Assembly: GCA_963674955.2 (NCBI GenBank) | Contig: CAXXKR010000004.1 | Span: 1 to 64,000 of the forward strand | Direction: 5' to 3' | DNA from: G963674955 sp963674955 | GTDB lineage: Bacteria; Desulfobacterota; Desulfovibrionia; Desulfovibrionales; Desulfovibrionaceae | DNA length: 64,000 nucleotides | Shown here: positions 1-8,044 of the stretch, piece by piece | How the letters are laid out: every line of letters starts with the position of its first letter | How positions within the stretch are numbered: the first letter of the stretch is position 1 | Made by a program: the position numbers and the translations under genes | The notes under the pieces: model-generated | Database searches by the model: none | Told to the model about the DNA's origin: nothing | Seen by the model: the letters and a program-made list of their open reading frames with translations, nothing else

Positions 1-783
1 GTCGGTTGTGGCCAGGACGTGGAACCGGCCCTCATGGGCGCAGGCGCAGCCGGGACGGACATGTTGGAAGCCTTTTGGGGCGAAATTCGTCAGAATCAGT
101 TCTCGGGCCTGTCCATTTGTTTCGTCGACCGCCGCCAGACGCTTGTTGCCGTAATCGCAAATCCAGGCCGTCCCGTTTTCGTCCTTGAAAATTCCGATGG
201 GCCGGATCAGATTCATGTCAAGTTTGCCCTGATGCCTAAAATTCAGGTCAAATACGTGCACCGCGTTCCTTGTGGGTTCGCAGACCAGGATGTCCCTGTG
301 GTCCCTGGCCACAAGGGCCATTGGCTTGGAAAGGACGCCCTCGCCGAACGAGCCTTGATAGTGGAGTTTTTTGGAATCGATCAGGGAAGCCGCCTCGTTT
401 CCTCCTGTCATGTTTTCCAGGTCAGTGAAAATCGGGTCGTCGCCCGGCAGTATGCGCAGGGCGCATTCAAGATGTTCAAGGGCCTCGGCAGAGTGGTTCA
501 ACGCGAACAGCTCGGCGGCCTTTTGGACATACAGGGGCGCTTCCTGCTTGGGCAGGTCGATGAGCAGTCGGCGACAGGTTTCGCGAAATTTCTGGTAAAG
601 CACCTTGAACAGGGGATCGTCGGCGTCCGGTTTCCGGCTCATGAACGAGCTTTTGTACAGGCAGCGCAGATTTTCCAGTTCAAGGGCAAGGGTTTTTCGC
701 AACTCTTCCATCTCGGATTTCACGGTTATTTCAGGGCAAAACATGGTCGCGGTGTCGATTTCCGCACGGGCTGTGTTGTTCAT
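1..783 (-). CDS. NHL/TPR-like repeat protein, C-terminus outside window
   Basis: The reading frame starts at the ATG on 783-781 and stays open for 261 codons to the window edge, so only the N-terminal part is seen. Residues up to about 130 are helical, with one TPR-like stretch (LYVQKAAELFALNHSAEAL) ending in a typical ILPGDDP. From about residue 150 the sequence changes to short beta repeats of NHL type, for example FGEGVLSKPMALVARD, then IRPIGIFKDENGTAWICDYG. NHL repeats usually form a beta-propeller used for binding or scaffolding. The start overlaps the stop of the preceding gene in ATGA, so it is translated as the next cistron of the glycan operon. Its exact role is unknown; a scaffold or a glycan- or protein-binding part of the pathway is inference. 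Confidence 0.6.
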   Translation of the reverse strand, partial: MNNTARAEIDTATMFCPEITVKSEMEELRKTLALELENLRCLYKSSFMSRKPDADDPLFKVLYQKFRETCRRLLIDLPKQEAPLYVQKAAELFALNHSAEALEHLECALRILPGDDPIFTDLENMTGGNEAASLIDSKKLHYQGSFGEGVLSKPMALVARDHRDILVCEPTRNAVHVFDLNFRHQGKLDMNLIRPIGIFKDENGTAWICDYGNKRLAAVDETNGQARELILTNFAPKGFQHVRPGCACAHEGRFHVLATTD

Positions 784-2111
784 GCTATGGCCCGTCCTTT
801 GTCGATGTCTTTTTCCAGTGGCGCGTCGCTGTGCCGGAATTTGATTTTGCAACCGGCTAGGCAGGAATCTTTGGAGGTCTTATAGCCGAAGCTTTCGCCC
901 GACCCCAGTATTTCCTTCAGCCTGTATGCGTCGCGGACCTTGAAGACGCTGATGTAGCCGTCGATTTCATAGATGTCCGGGAAATCCTGGCGGCCGGATA
1001 TTTCCCGGCCCGTGGCCGAGTTGATGTTCTTCCTGATCAGCTTGTCGAAGGTCCACATGCCGTTGTCCAGGGGATAGGGTTCCGTCAGATCGAAAATCTG
1101 GTTGGCGCTTTCCCTGAGCAGAACATAGGTGCAGGCGTGAACGCCCTGCAATGATATGGTTTCAGGCAACTGGGCTTGGCTTCCGGCAAAGGGGATGTCC
1201 AGGTTCATCGGGTAATTGACGTCTCCCATGAGTCCGCAAAGCCTGATTACAAGATTCGCATCGTCCGAGTCTTCCGCAACCTTGAGCCGGAGCAGGCCCG
1301 CTGAATCGCGCTCAAGGGTCAGGACCGTGTTGAAGCCGGAATCAAAGGAGACTCCCATCAAATCATTCTTGCTACCCATGCTCCAGTCGCGCAGAAAAAG
1401 CAGTCGGGCCGTGTCCCGGTCTTCGTACATGAAAAGCGGCTGCCGACCGGTCTTGGCGAATGGCTGGCGGACCTTGTCGTAGGTCACGGTCCGGTTCGAA
1501 TATGTTCTGGCGAAAAGCGCGCCCGCCTCGGCCTCTTCAACTCCGGCGGACGGCCAGTCAAAGGCGAAGGTCTTGGTTTGCAGTGTGTCGGTCCAAAGCG
1601 TTGACGGTCTTCTGCGCGAAGGCAGATTTGTCTCGACCATGTGCAGCATGCCCAGGCCCGCGATGTTGAAATACGACTTGAGCTGACATGGATGGTCTCT
1701 GGAACAGCTGATGCTGAACAGCGCCGGAGCGTCTGATTCCTTGAAGGCCTGCATGGCGTTTGGAATTTCGTTTATGCCCGGAGCGCCGGGGGAAACGTCA
1801 AGGACGAAGACGTGTTCCATGCCCATTTCCCGCGCCCTGCGGATCAGTGTTTCGTTGCGGGACAAAGTGACGGGCAACGGCTCCGGATCATCGTTGTCGG
1901 AGTTCGCCTGGTAAAGAAATGTGGTTGCTTCCAGGTTTTTCAGGCTGGATTCGATCATTTTGTCGTTGGTCACGGCAATGGTTCGACAGCGCGGGTAAAG
2001 GCCATCGAGCAGGCGGCAGTACTCCGCGGCAAGCGTGACCGCTTCCGGATCGGGCGCGGCTCCGTTCTTGACGCCGGTGGGCACGGGTATGACGAACAGG
2101 GTGTTTTGCAT
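780..2111 (-). CDS. Divergent cytidylyltransferase-like protein of the nonulosonate locus
   Basis: The protein has 443 residues from the ATG at 2111, four bases after the stop of the NeuA-type gene. A longer open frame upstream only overlaps that gene and is not used. The N-terminus (MQNTLFVIPVPTG) has the beta-strand start of a nucleotidyltransferase fold but not the PARGGSKGxPxKN signature of CMP-sugar synthetases. Near residue 385 it has DIYEIDGYISVF, which resembles the conserved substrate-binding stretch of CMP-sialate synthetases. I read it as a remote or inactive member of that fold, twice the usual length (about 230). It could be a regulatory partner of NeuA or an enzyme with another substrate. 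Fold assignment is tentative. Confidence 0.5.
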   Translation of the reverse strand: MQNTLFVIPVPTGVKNGAAPDPEAVTLAAEYCRLLDGLYPRCRTIAVTNDKMIESSLKNLEATTFLYQANSDNDDPEPLPVTLSRNETLIRRAREMGMEHVFVLDVSPGAPGINEIPNAMQAFKESDAPALFSISCSRDHPCQLKSYFNIAGLGMLHMVETNLPSRRRPSTLWTDTLQTKTFAFDWPSAGVEEAEAGALFARTYSNRTVTYDKVRQPFAKTGRQPLFMYEDRDTARLLFLRDWSMGSKNDLMGVSFDSGFNTVLTLERDSAGLLRLKVAEDSDDANLVIRLCGLMGDVNYPMNLDIPFAGSQAQLPETISLQGVHACTYVLLRESANQIFDLTEPYPLDNGMWTFDKLIRKNINSATGREISGRQDFPDIYEIDGYISVFKVRDAYRLKEILGSGESFGYKTSKDSCLAGCKIKFRHSDAPLEKDIDKGRAIA

Positions 2112-2115
2112 TTTG

Positions 2116-2808
2116 TTATTGCCTGTCGAAGTTGAACAATTTTTTTTCAATGATCCTTTCCGCCAAGCGGAAGTCGTCCTCGTCGTCAATGTCCACAAGG
2201 GAAAAATCGTTTTCCAGAATATGCAGATAGGGGTTGGTGGTCGGGCCGGGCACGATGCCGTTGAACACGCCGTAGCTCCTGAAATAGGCGCGTCTGTTGT
2301 TGGCGCGGCCGTTGGTCCGCTGCAGGGGGGCGATTTTTCCTGAATCATCCCGGACAAATAGGCTGAAATCATCCTGAACGATCTTACGCACCGTGATCAC
2401 CGGGCATTTTCTCTCCAGGCCGACGCCCACCAGATGATTTACCAGCTTGGCGGTTCTGAAGGGGCTTGTGGGGTAGAGGACGGCGATGAAGTCCGGGCGG
2501 TAGCCTTCGTCATTTCTCAGACGGTTCAACGTATAGGTCACGGCCTCGCCCACCAGGGCCCTGTCGTTGGCCAGCTTTGCCGGGCGCATGAAGGGCACTT
2601 CGGCCCCGTATTCCCTGGCTATGGAGGCAATTGCCGGGTCATCGGTGGAAACCACGGTTCTGGTCACCAGTTCGGCGCCCAGGGCCGCGTCCAGGGAATA
2701 GGCGATCAGGGGTTTTCCGCAAAGATCTTTTGCGTTTTTTCCGGGCAGGCCCTTGGAGCCGCCACGGGCCGGGATTATGGCCAGGACTTTTTTTTGGGAC
2801 TCGGTCAT
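2116..2808 (-). CDS. CMP-nonulosonate cytidylyltransferase (NeuA/PseF/LegF type)
   Basis: The protein has 230 residues, the normal length for a single-domain CMP-sugar synthetase. It carries the complete CTP-binding signature near residues 12-25 (IPARGGSKGLPGKN), then STDDPAIASIAREYGAEVPF and the ATLYPTSPF-type motif (here VLYPTSPF). These enzymes transfer CMP from CTP to a nonulosonic acid such as sialic, legionaminic or pseudaminic acid, in the cytoplasm, producing the glycosyltransferase donor. A NeuB-type synthase three genes upstream in the same operon supplies the sugar acid. The sequence alone does not decide which nonulosonate is activated. Upstream of the ATG there is only a weak ribosome-binding site, and the 77-base gap to the preceding gene is one of the larger gaps in the operon. 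Confidence 0.87.
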   Translation of the reverse strand: MTESQKKVLAIIPARGGSKGLPGKNAKDLCGKPLIAYSLDAALGAELVTRTVVSTDDPAIASIAREYGAEVPFMRPAKLANDRALVGEAVTYTLNRLRNDEGYRPDFIAVLYPTSPFRTAKLVNHLVGVGLERKCPVITVRKIVQDDFSLFVRDDSGKIAPLQRTNGRANNRRAYFRSYGVFNGIVPGPTTNPYLHILENDFSLVDIDDEDDFRLAERIIEKKLFNFDRQ

Positions 2809-2885
2809 TTCAAACCAACTTTCAGTTACGGGCCGGGGGCCCTTGATGCATCTTTGAAAGCTGATTCAAAATTCATACCAATGAG

Positions 2886-4961
2886 TTAGCCCGTCTCGCG
2901 TCCGCAAAGAAGGGCCAGGGTGTCGCCGAAAGCGTCGCAGGGGGCGCATTTCCCGTACTCGCGGCAGGGTGTTCGCGAAATGTCGGAATCAAAGGGTGCG
3001 TCAAAAAAACCTTCCCGGGCTTCGGTGCCGCAGGCAAGCCTCCGTACGCAGTGGAAGCGAAGCCCGTCCGGACCCACGAGCATGGCTCTCTTGCGGCAGT
3101 AAGCAAGCTCCACCCCCTGGACCACCGGCCATTTGGGCCTTTGGTCCGGCTCGCCCAGTCCCGTCAGCTTGCCGCAGACCAGGTCTGGATCGGCATGAAA
3201 GCCCTTGGCCGGGGCAGCAGTGAAATCGATTGAAAGCAGCGGATTGTCCTTGATGGCCCTGAGGTTGTTTTCATCCAATAAATCCTCGTGATCCACTACC
3301 AAGAGCAACTCCCGCCTGATTTTTTTCAGGGCGTCGGAAACGTCGGAGGTCAATGGAAAGCGTGCGGCCAGGACCACGGACGGGGTCACGGCGTTGACCA
3401 TGTCCACGAAATTTCGATTCAGGACCGAGTCCGGGCCGACAAGCATGGCCTGCCGCCGGTGCATGTTCAGGGCTTCGGCCCATTTTTGGGGTGGATGGGC
3501 ATCAAAGGCCGTCTCGCCGTTGCCGGGTTGCCAATCCTTGCCCGTTCGGAAGTCTTTCTTGGGACGGGTCAGCCAAATCTGGACAAAGCCCTCGAATGGT
3601 TCGACCGGGAAAAACACGTCCAGAATCTCGCGGCCCAAGGCGCGTTCAAGAAGTTCGGTGTCGCAGGCCATGTCGGGGCAATAATCAAGGGCGCGCAGCA
3701 CATGCTCCCTGCCGGGCGCTTGGGCCAGCCTTTCGAGCCCGAACAGGGCCTTGCCGTAGATTTGGCCCCGCAGGCTCAGGAAGTGGTTGCCGCCCACGGC
3801 CGGGGCGCGTTCTTCCAGGGTCTTCGCCACCCCCGAGCAGAGGTCAAAGGCATGAGCCCTGTCCTTGTTGCCTCGGGCGACCTCCGCCTGTTCCAGATAT
3901 GTTTCCAGGGTCTTCCAGGTGTTCTGGTTCAGGTCGGTGAAGTCGAAAAGCCATTTGCGCCCCTCGGCCTTCTGACCGATGCGTTTTTCGAACAGCTTCA
4001 GCATTCTGTCCACGTTGTCCCGCTCGGAGCCCATGGACCGGATGTGGTCCAGGGCCTGGATGGACAGGCGCGACCAGGTCTCCGGCTCGTTGAAAAGCGT
4101 CTCAATGGCGTCCGCGGCCTCGGCTATTCCGCCCACCGGCACGGTGAAGCCGGTCTTTCCGGGCAGGCAGTAGTCGCGCATGCCCCCAATGTTGGTGACC
4201 ACGGGCACGGCCCCGCAGGACATGGCCTCCATGGGCGGGATGTGCAGCCCTTCCTGGTCGCTCATTGTCAGCCAGACGTGGCAGCGGTTGAGCATCTCGC
4301 TCAATTTTTCACGCGAGGGCAGCCGCTGGTACTCGAATTCAAAGGGCAGGCCGGGTTTTTCATCGGTGCCGAAAAGTTCAAGTTTGACCGGCAGGCCGCG
4401 CTGGCGCAGAAGAGAGATTGCCGCAGCCAGATCGGTGAATCGTTTTCTGGGGGCTGGGTTATATAGTCCGCCGACGACTATTTCCTTTCTGTCCATGACC
4501 TTCGGGGCGGTGGGCCGGAATATCTCGAAGTCGATGCCGTAGGGGATGACATGCGCCTTGGTGGATGTCTGCTGCAGGATCAGTTCCCGCAGATAGTTCG
4601 CCACCACGATTTTTGTGGCGGGCATGCGCCAGGAGCGGGTGATGGCCTCGGACGGGCCGGAGAAATTCTCGTAGTCCTGGACGTAGTAGAACTTTTCGCC
4701 CTTGCTCATGGGCAGGCTCGCGGCCTTTTCCGCCACGTACCAACTGGAGGAGATGACCACGTCCGCGTCGGGTATTTCGTCCGGATTGAGTGTAGGGGCA
4801 TATATTCTTTGGGGCAGGACTTCTATCAGGTCGAAATGGAAACCCACGTAGTAGGTCAAAAAGACTGTGTGGCCCATGCGGGCCATGGCGTTGGCGTACT
4901 TGATGAACTGCAGGCAGCCGCCGCAGTTGCGGTGTCCGTCGTTGAGAAAGTTTATGCGCAT
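2886..4961 (-). CDS. GT4-type glycosyltransferase fused to a pseudo-radical-SAM domain with intact C-terminal cysteine cluster
   Basis: The protein has 691 residues. Residues 1 to about 340 are a GT-B glycosyltransferase: N-terminal DGHRNCGGCLQFIKYANAMA, then the C-terminal donor-binding signature near CHVWLTMSDQEGLHIPPMEA followed by GAVPVVTNIGGM. Residues 456-691 align along their length with the radical SAM protein encoded at 9359-10255 (FEGFVQIWLT versus FDGQLRIYLT; PPQKWAEALN versus PPENWAEAIN). The CxxxCxxC that binds the SAM cluster is replaced by RPKKDFRTGK (466-475) and the GGEP motif is gone. Cysteines 622, 638, 666, 672 and 675 match the five C-terminal cysteines of the intact enzyme. 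The fused domain is therefore predicted not to do SAM chemistry but may still bind an auxiliary Fe-S cluster or act as partner of the intact enzyme. The gene start overlaps the upstream SDR gene by 10 bases. Confidence 0.8.
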   Translation of the reverse strand: MRINFLNDGHRNCGGCLQFIKYANAMARMGHTVFLTYYVGFHFDLIEVLPQRIYAPTLNPDEIPDADVVISSSWYVAEKAASLPMSKGEKFYYVQDYENFSGPSEAITRSWRMPATKIVVANYLRELILQQTSTKAHVIPYGIDFEIFRPTAPKVMDRKEIVVGGLYNPAPRKRFTDLAAAISLLRQRGLPVKLELFGTDEKPGLPFEFEYQRLPSREKLSEMLNRCHVWLTMSDQEGLHIPPMEAMSCGAVPVVTNIGGMRDYCLPGKTGFTVPVGGIAEAADAIETLFNEPETWSRLSIQALDHIRSMGSERDNVDRMLKLFEKRIGQKAEGRKWLFDFTDLNQNTWKTLETYLEQAEVARGNKDRAHAFDLCSGVAKTLEERAPAVGGNHFLSLRGQIYGKALFGLERLAQAPGREHVLRALDYCPDMACDTELLERALGREILDVFFPVEPFEGFVQIWLTRPKKDFRTGKDWQPGNGETAFDAHPPQKWAEALNMHRRQAMLVGPDSVLNRNFVDMVNAVTPSVVLAARFPLTSDVSDALKKIRRELLLVVDHEDLLDENNLRAIKDNPLLSIDFTAAPAKGFHADPDLVCGKLTGLGEPDQRPKWPVVQGVELAYCRKRAMLVGPDGLRFHCVRRLACGTEAREGFFDAPFDSDISRTPCREYGKCAPCDAFGDTLALLCGRETG

Positions 4962-5872
4962 GCCAGGGCCAACTCCATCATTTCCGGCAATTCCTCCAGA
5001 GGGTCCTTGGGCGGCGCCACGCCCAGAATCTTCTTCATGCGCGTAACATCGGCCACGAATTTCTTGGTTTCCACACAGCGGCCCGGAAGCAGTTCAATGC
5101 GGTCCCTTGCGCCCGCCAGCGAGCAGATGCGCCCGGCCAGTTCCTGCAGGGTCGCGCCCTTGCCGCCGCCCACGTTTATCGGCTCCGAATGGGAGACCGT
5201 GGCCGCGCTGATCAGGGCCTTGCAGGCCGTGGAAACAGGCAGGAAGTCGATGGTCTGCTCCCCGCCATAGATGGTCAGGGTCTGTCCCTTGGTTACGTTT
5301 TCAATGAAGATCGGGATGACCCGCCCGCTGTCGCCCGGGCCGTAGATGTTTGACAAGCGCAGGATGGAGACTTCAAGTCCCTGTGCGGCAAAGGCCCGGC
5401 ACCACGCTTCCGCCGCCATCTTGCTGGCCCCGTAGGCGTTTTTCGGGGCCAGGGGCGCTGTTTCCGTGACAGGCAGAGATTCGGGTTCGCCGTAGACTTC
5501 CCTTGAAGATGAAAAGACAACTTTCGTTCCGGATTCCCTGGCCGCACGCAGCACGTTGAATGTCCCGGTCACGTTGGCCTGGAAGGCGTATTCCATGTCC
5601 TTGTCCGCGCCCATGACCGTGGCCTGGGCCGCGAGATGGAAGACGACATCCATTCCCCGGCTTGCAGCCAGGATTTGTTCGTAGTCTCGGATATCTCCGG
5701 TCACGGTTTCAAGGCGCGGGTCGTTCCTGATGGAGTCCAGGGAGTTCCAGGAGCCGCGCAGCAGGTTGTCCAGCGCGACAACGCGAGCGCAGTCCTTTCT
5801 GTCCAGCAGCCGCTGGACAAGGTGCGCCCCGATAAAGCCCGCGCCGCCTGTGACAAGAAGATTCAATGCCAT
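4952..5872 (-). CDS. NAD-dependent sugar epimerase/dehydratase (extended SDR)
   Basis: The protein has 306 residues. The Rossmann motif TGGAGFIG is at residues 8-15. The catalytic pair Tyr147 and Lys151 (YGASK) is preceded by a Ser-rich strand FSSSREVYGE, as in extended short-chain dehydrogenases of the UDP-glucose 4-epimerase group. It probably changes a nucleotide-sugar in the cytoplasm for the surface glycan. Its C-terminus has the usual nucleotide-sugar region (LRLSNIYGPGDSGRVIPIFI). It lies in the operon between the NeuB-type synthase (23-base gap) and the GT4 fusion (10-base overlap). The exact substrate cannot be read from the sequence; 4-epimerase and 4,6-dehydratase are both possible, with epimerase favoured by the NIYGPG and GGEQTIDFLPV motifs. 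Confidence 0.82.
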   Translation of the reverse strand: MALNLLVTGGAGFIGAHLVQRLLDRKDCARVVALDNLLRGSWNSLDSIRNDPRLETVTGDIRDYEQILAASRGMDVVFHLAAQATVMGADKDMEYAFQANVTGTFNVLRAARESGTKVVFSSSREVYGEPESLPVTETAPLAPKNAYGASKMAAEAWCRAFAAQGLEVSILRLSNIYGPGDSGRVIPIFIENVTKGQTLTIYGGEQTIDFLPVSTACKALISAATVSHSEPINVGGGKGATLQELAGRICSLAGARDRIELLPGRCVETKKFVADVTRMKKILGVAPPKDPLEELPEMMELALACA

Positions 5873-5895
5873 AAATTTCTCTTATGTTTCGGGCC

Positions 5896-6948
5896 TTAGC
5901 CCTTCAAGCCCTCAAAGGAGATGTTTTCATCGACAAGCAGCGGGGTCTTGAGTGTCTTGCCCAGCACGTTGTCCAACTCAAAGGGGGGCAGACCGTCGTT
6001 GGGCGACTTGATGGCCACGTCCGACAGGGTGAGCGTGTGGCCTGCGGGAAGGTCTTTTGCCGCCACCAGTTTCTTGCCCATCTTGTACAGGGCCTTGGCC
6101 TCGTCCGGGGCGGGTTCCTTGACGCCGTCGCCCATTGCCAGCCTTGCCCGGCGCAGGTCGCGCACCAGACGCTTCAGCCCGGCCGGCGTGAGGGAAAAGG
6201 AATGGTCCGTGCCCTTCCAGGCCCGGTTCAGGGTGAAGTGTTTTTCGATTATCCGCGCACCCAGCACGTAGCCCACCAGGGCCATGGCGATTCCGTTCTG
6301 GTGGTCGGAAAGGCCAACCAGCATTTCCGGGTAGCGCTTTCTGAGGGTGGTGATGACCGAAAGATTCATGTCCTTGGCTTCGGCGGGATAGCAGGCCAGG
6401 CATTGCAGGATGCAGAGTTGGTCGTTGATGGGCGAGATGGCCTCATAAGCCCGTTCAACGTCCTGCATGGAGCCGCCGCCCGTGCTGACCAGCATGGGTT
6501 TGCCCAAAGCGGCCACGTGTTTGAGCAAGGGCGTGTTGTTCAGATCGCCGGAGGCTATCTTGTAGGCGGGCATGTCAAGTTCGGCCAGGAAATCCGCGCT
6601 GTTTGCGTCAAAGGCCGTGGCGAACATGGTGATGCCTATCTCGCGGGCGTAGTCCATGAGTTCCAGATATTGGTCGCGTCCGAATTCCAGGGCGTTGCGG
6701 TGTGAGCCGTAGGTGTCGCCGTAGCTGTTTTCGTTGTCGTAGGGCGAGTCGAAAATCTTTTTGGTGAACAGGCTTTGATTGTCCCGCTTTTGGAGCTTGA
6801 CCGCGTCCGCCCCGCACTCCTTGGCGACCTTGAACATCTCCTTGGCGATGTCCATGTCGCCCTGGTGGTTGTGTCCGATTTCCGCGATTACGTAGCAGTC
6901 GCTTTGATCGTTGATGACCTTGTTGTCTATGATCATTTCTCTGTTCAT
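5896..6948 (-). CDS. neuB: N-acetylneuraminate/legionaminate synthase family protein (NeuB type)
   Basis: The protein has 350 residues, the normal length for NeuB. The N-terminal TIM barrel starts at about residue 18 (CYVIAEIGHNHQGDMDIAKE) and continues with GADAVKLQKRD, the family's substrate and metal-binding signature. The barrel's YKIASGDLNNTPLL and STGGGSMQDVERA motifs are present, as is IEKHFTLNR. The C-terminal 70 residues form an SAF (antifreeze-like) domain with the motif LPAGHTLTLSDVAIKSP. These enzymes condense phosphoenolpyruvate with an amino-sugar to give a nine-carbon sugar acid. With the adjacent cytidylyltransferase this makes a nonulosonate donor pathway. No NeuC-type epimerase is seen in the window, so the acceptor sugar is made elsewhere or the SDR makes it. 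A larger spacer lies upstream (6949-7083). Confidence 0.9.
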   Translation of the reverse strand: MNREMIIDNKVINDQSDCYVIAEIGHNHQGDMDIAKEMFKVAKECGADAVKLQKRDNQSLFTKKIFDSPYDNENSYGDTYGSHRNALEFGRDQYLELMDYAREIGITMFATAFDANSADFLAELDMPAYKIASGDLNNTPLLKHVAALGKPMLVSTGGGSMQDVERAYEAISPINDQLCILQCLACYPAEAKDMNLSVITTLRKRYPEMLVGLSDHQNGIAMALVGYVLGARIIEKHFTLNRAWKGTDHSFSLTPAGLKRLVRDLRRARLAMGDGVKEPAPDEAKALYKMGKKLVAAKDLPAGHTLTLSDVAIKSPNDGLPPFELDNVLGKTLKTPLLVDENISFEGLKG

Positions 6949-7083
6949 GTCTCACCGCGTCTTTGGTTTGAATTGTCCGACAGGGTAAAATTCAGCCATC
7001 ACTTGCTATTTTCGATCATTTTATCAAGAAATGTTCCACATTTGTTCATATCGGAAAGAATCCGCAGCCTCTTTATCCCGCAG

Positions 7084-8031
7084 TCACTTGTTCCAGGCCG
7101 GTTCCACTATTTTTTCGGCCAGGAAGACCCTGTCCGCCAGCCAGAGGCCGTGGTAGGCCCGCCAGGAGTCCCTTTCATCCTCTTGGATGGGATGCTCCAA
7201 TCGCACCGTATGGGGAGCGGAAATTACCTTTTCGTATTTTTCACCCAGGGCGAAAAGATCGCCCTTGTCGATGTCGTCCACCTCCAGCGTGAAATCGAAA
7301 TGCGCGGTCTGGGGCGAAAGCCGGGGCCTGGACCTGATGAACCAGTTGTTGTCAAGCTGCTCGTCGCGCATGACCTTGAAATTGCACTGGTCGTGGACCC
7401 TGTAGTTGTAGAGCTTCTCGTCGATGAACCTTATCTTGCCCGGCCCGGCCAGTTCGGCCAGGGGCAGGCAGATGGACAAGTCTCCGGCGGCCCTGAAATA
7501 TTCGCCTTTTTCGTCCCTGAACGTCTCGTCGTCCAGCAGAGTGTAAAGGTAGCCCTTGAAGGAGCGCAGCTTGGAAAAGCACCAGAGCTGCTCCCGGACG
7601 GGTATTCCCTTGAGCGGGGCGCGTCCGATGGAGTGGCTCTTTCCGCCGATGTCCTCGTCGGTATAGACCAGGTCAAAACCTTGGCGGTGCTGTTCCCAGA
7701 CTTTTTCCAGGCAGGCGGGTTGCAGGTGGTCGTCGCCGTCCACGATGGCCAGTACGTCGTCTGGCCGGATATCCAGGGAGTTCAGGGCCGAGACCGTGTT
7801 GCCCATGAGGTGCAGCCTTTCGGGAGCCGTGCGCAGCTTGATGCGCGGGTCGGCCAGAAAGGGTTTGACCATTTTCGCTGTATCGTCGCTGGAGGCGTCG
7901 TCGGCCACTAGCGCGGTCCAGTCCGTGAGGGATTGATCCTGCAGGGATGACAGGCATTGGGCGATATAATCCCCGCAGTTGCGGCAGGGGATCACCAGTT
8001 TGAAGGCCTTTGGGTACAAATCGCTTCGCAT
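7084..8031 (-). CDS. Family 2 glycosyltransferase
   Basis: The protein has 315 residues with a GT-A fold. Residues 9-25 read FKLVIPCRNCGDYIAQC, followed by the nucleotide-binding VADDASSDDTAKMV. The metal-binding motif is VDGDDHLQP at about residue 95. A second acidic stretch, DLVYTDEDIGG, follows. Such enzymes transfer a sugar from a nucleotide donor to a growing surface glycan at the cytoplasmic side of the membrane. There is no membrane segment, so it is probably a soluble or peripheral protein. It follows the GT9 gene by 13 bases and lies in the same operon. The 135 bases between its stop and the NeuB start form the largest gap in the operon and could hold an internal promoter, although no clear sigma-70 boxes are visible. 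Confidence 0.86.
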   Translation of the reverse strand: MRSDLYPKAFKLVIPCRNCGDYIAQCLSSLQDQSLTDWTALVADDASSDDTAKMVKPFLADPRIKLRTAPERLHLMGNTVSALNSLDIRPDDVLAIVDGDDHLQPACLEKVWEQHRQGFDLVYTDEDIGGKSHSIGRAPLKGIPVREQLWCFSKLRSFKGYLYTLLDDETFRDEKGEYFRAAGDLSICLPLAELAGPGKIRFIDEKLYNYRVHDQCNFKVMRDEQLDNNWFIRSRPRLSPQTAHFDFTLEVDDIDKGDLFALGEKYEKVISAPHTVRLEHPIQEDERDSWRAYHGLWLADRVFLAEKIVEPAWNK

Positions 8032-8044
8032 TCTCGTTCCCGGC

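Noticed and set aside
19..885. Open frame of 288 codons on the plus strand at the left edge
   Set aside because: It lies opposite a better minus-strand frame with NHL-like repeats and an overlapping operon start; its own protein shows no family pattern.
3288..4466. 392-codon plus-strand frame opposite the GT4 gene
   Set aside because: It is a shadow of the GT4 gene in GC-rich DNA, with histidine- and glycine-rich composition typical of antisense frames.
6949..7083. Short open frame starting MAEFYPVGQFKPKTR in the gap before neuB
   Set aside because: Fifteen residues and no clear ribosome-binding site; a leader peptide is possible but cannot be supported.
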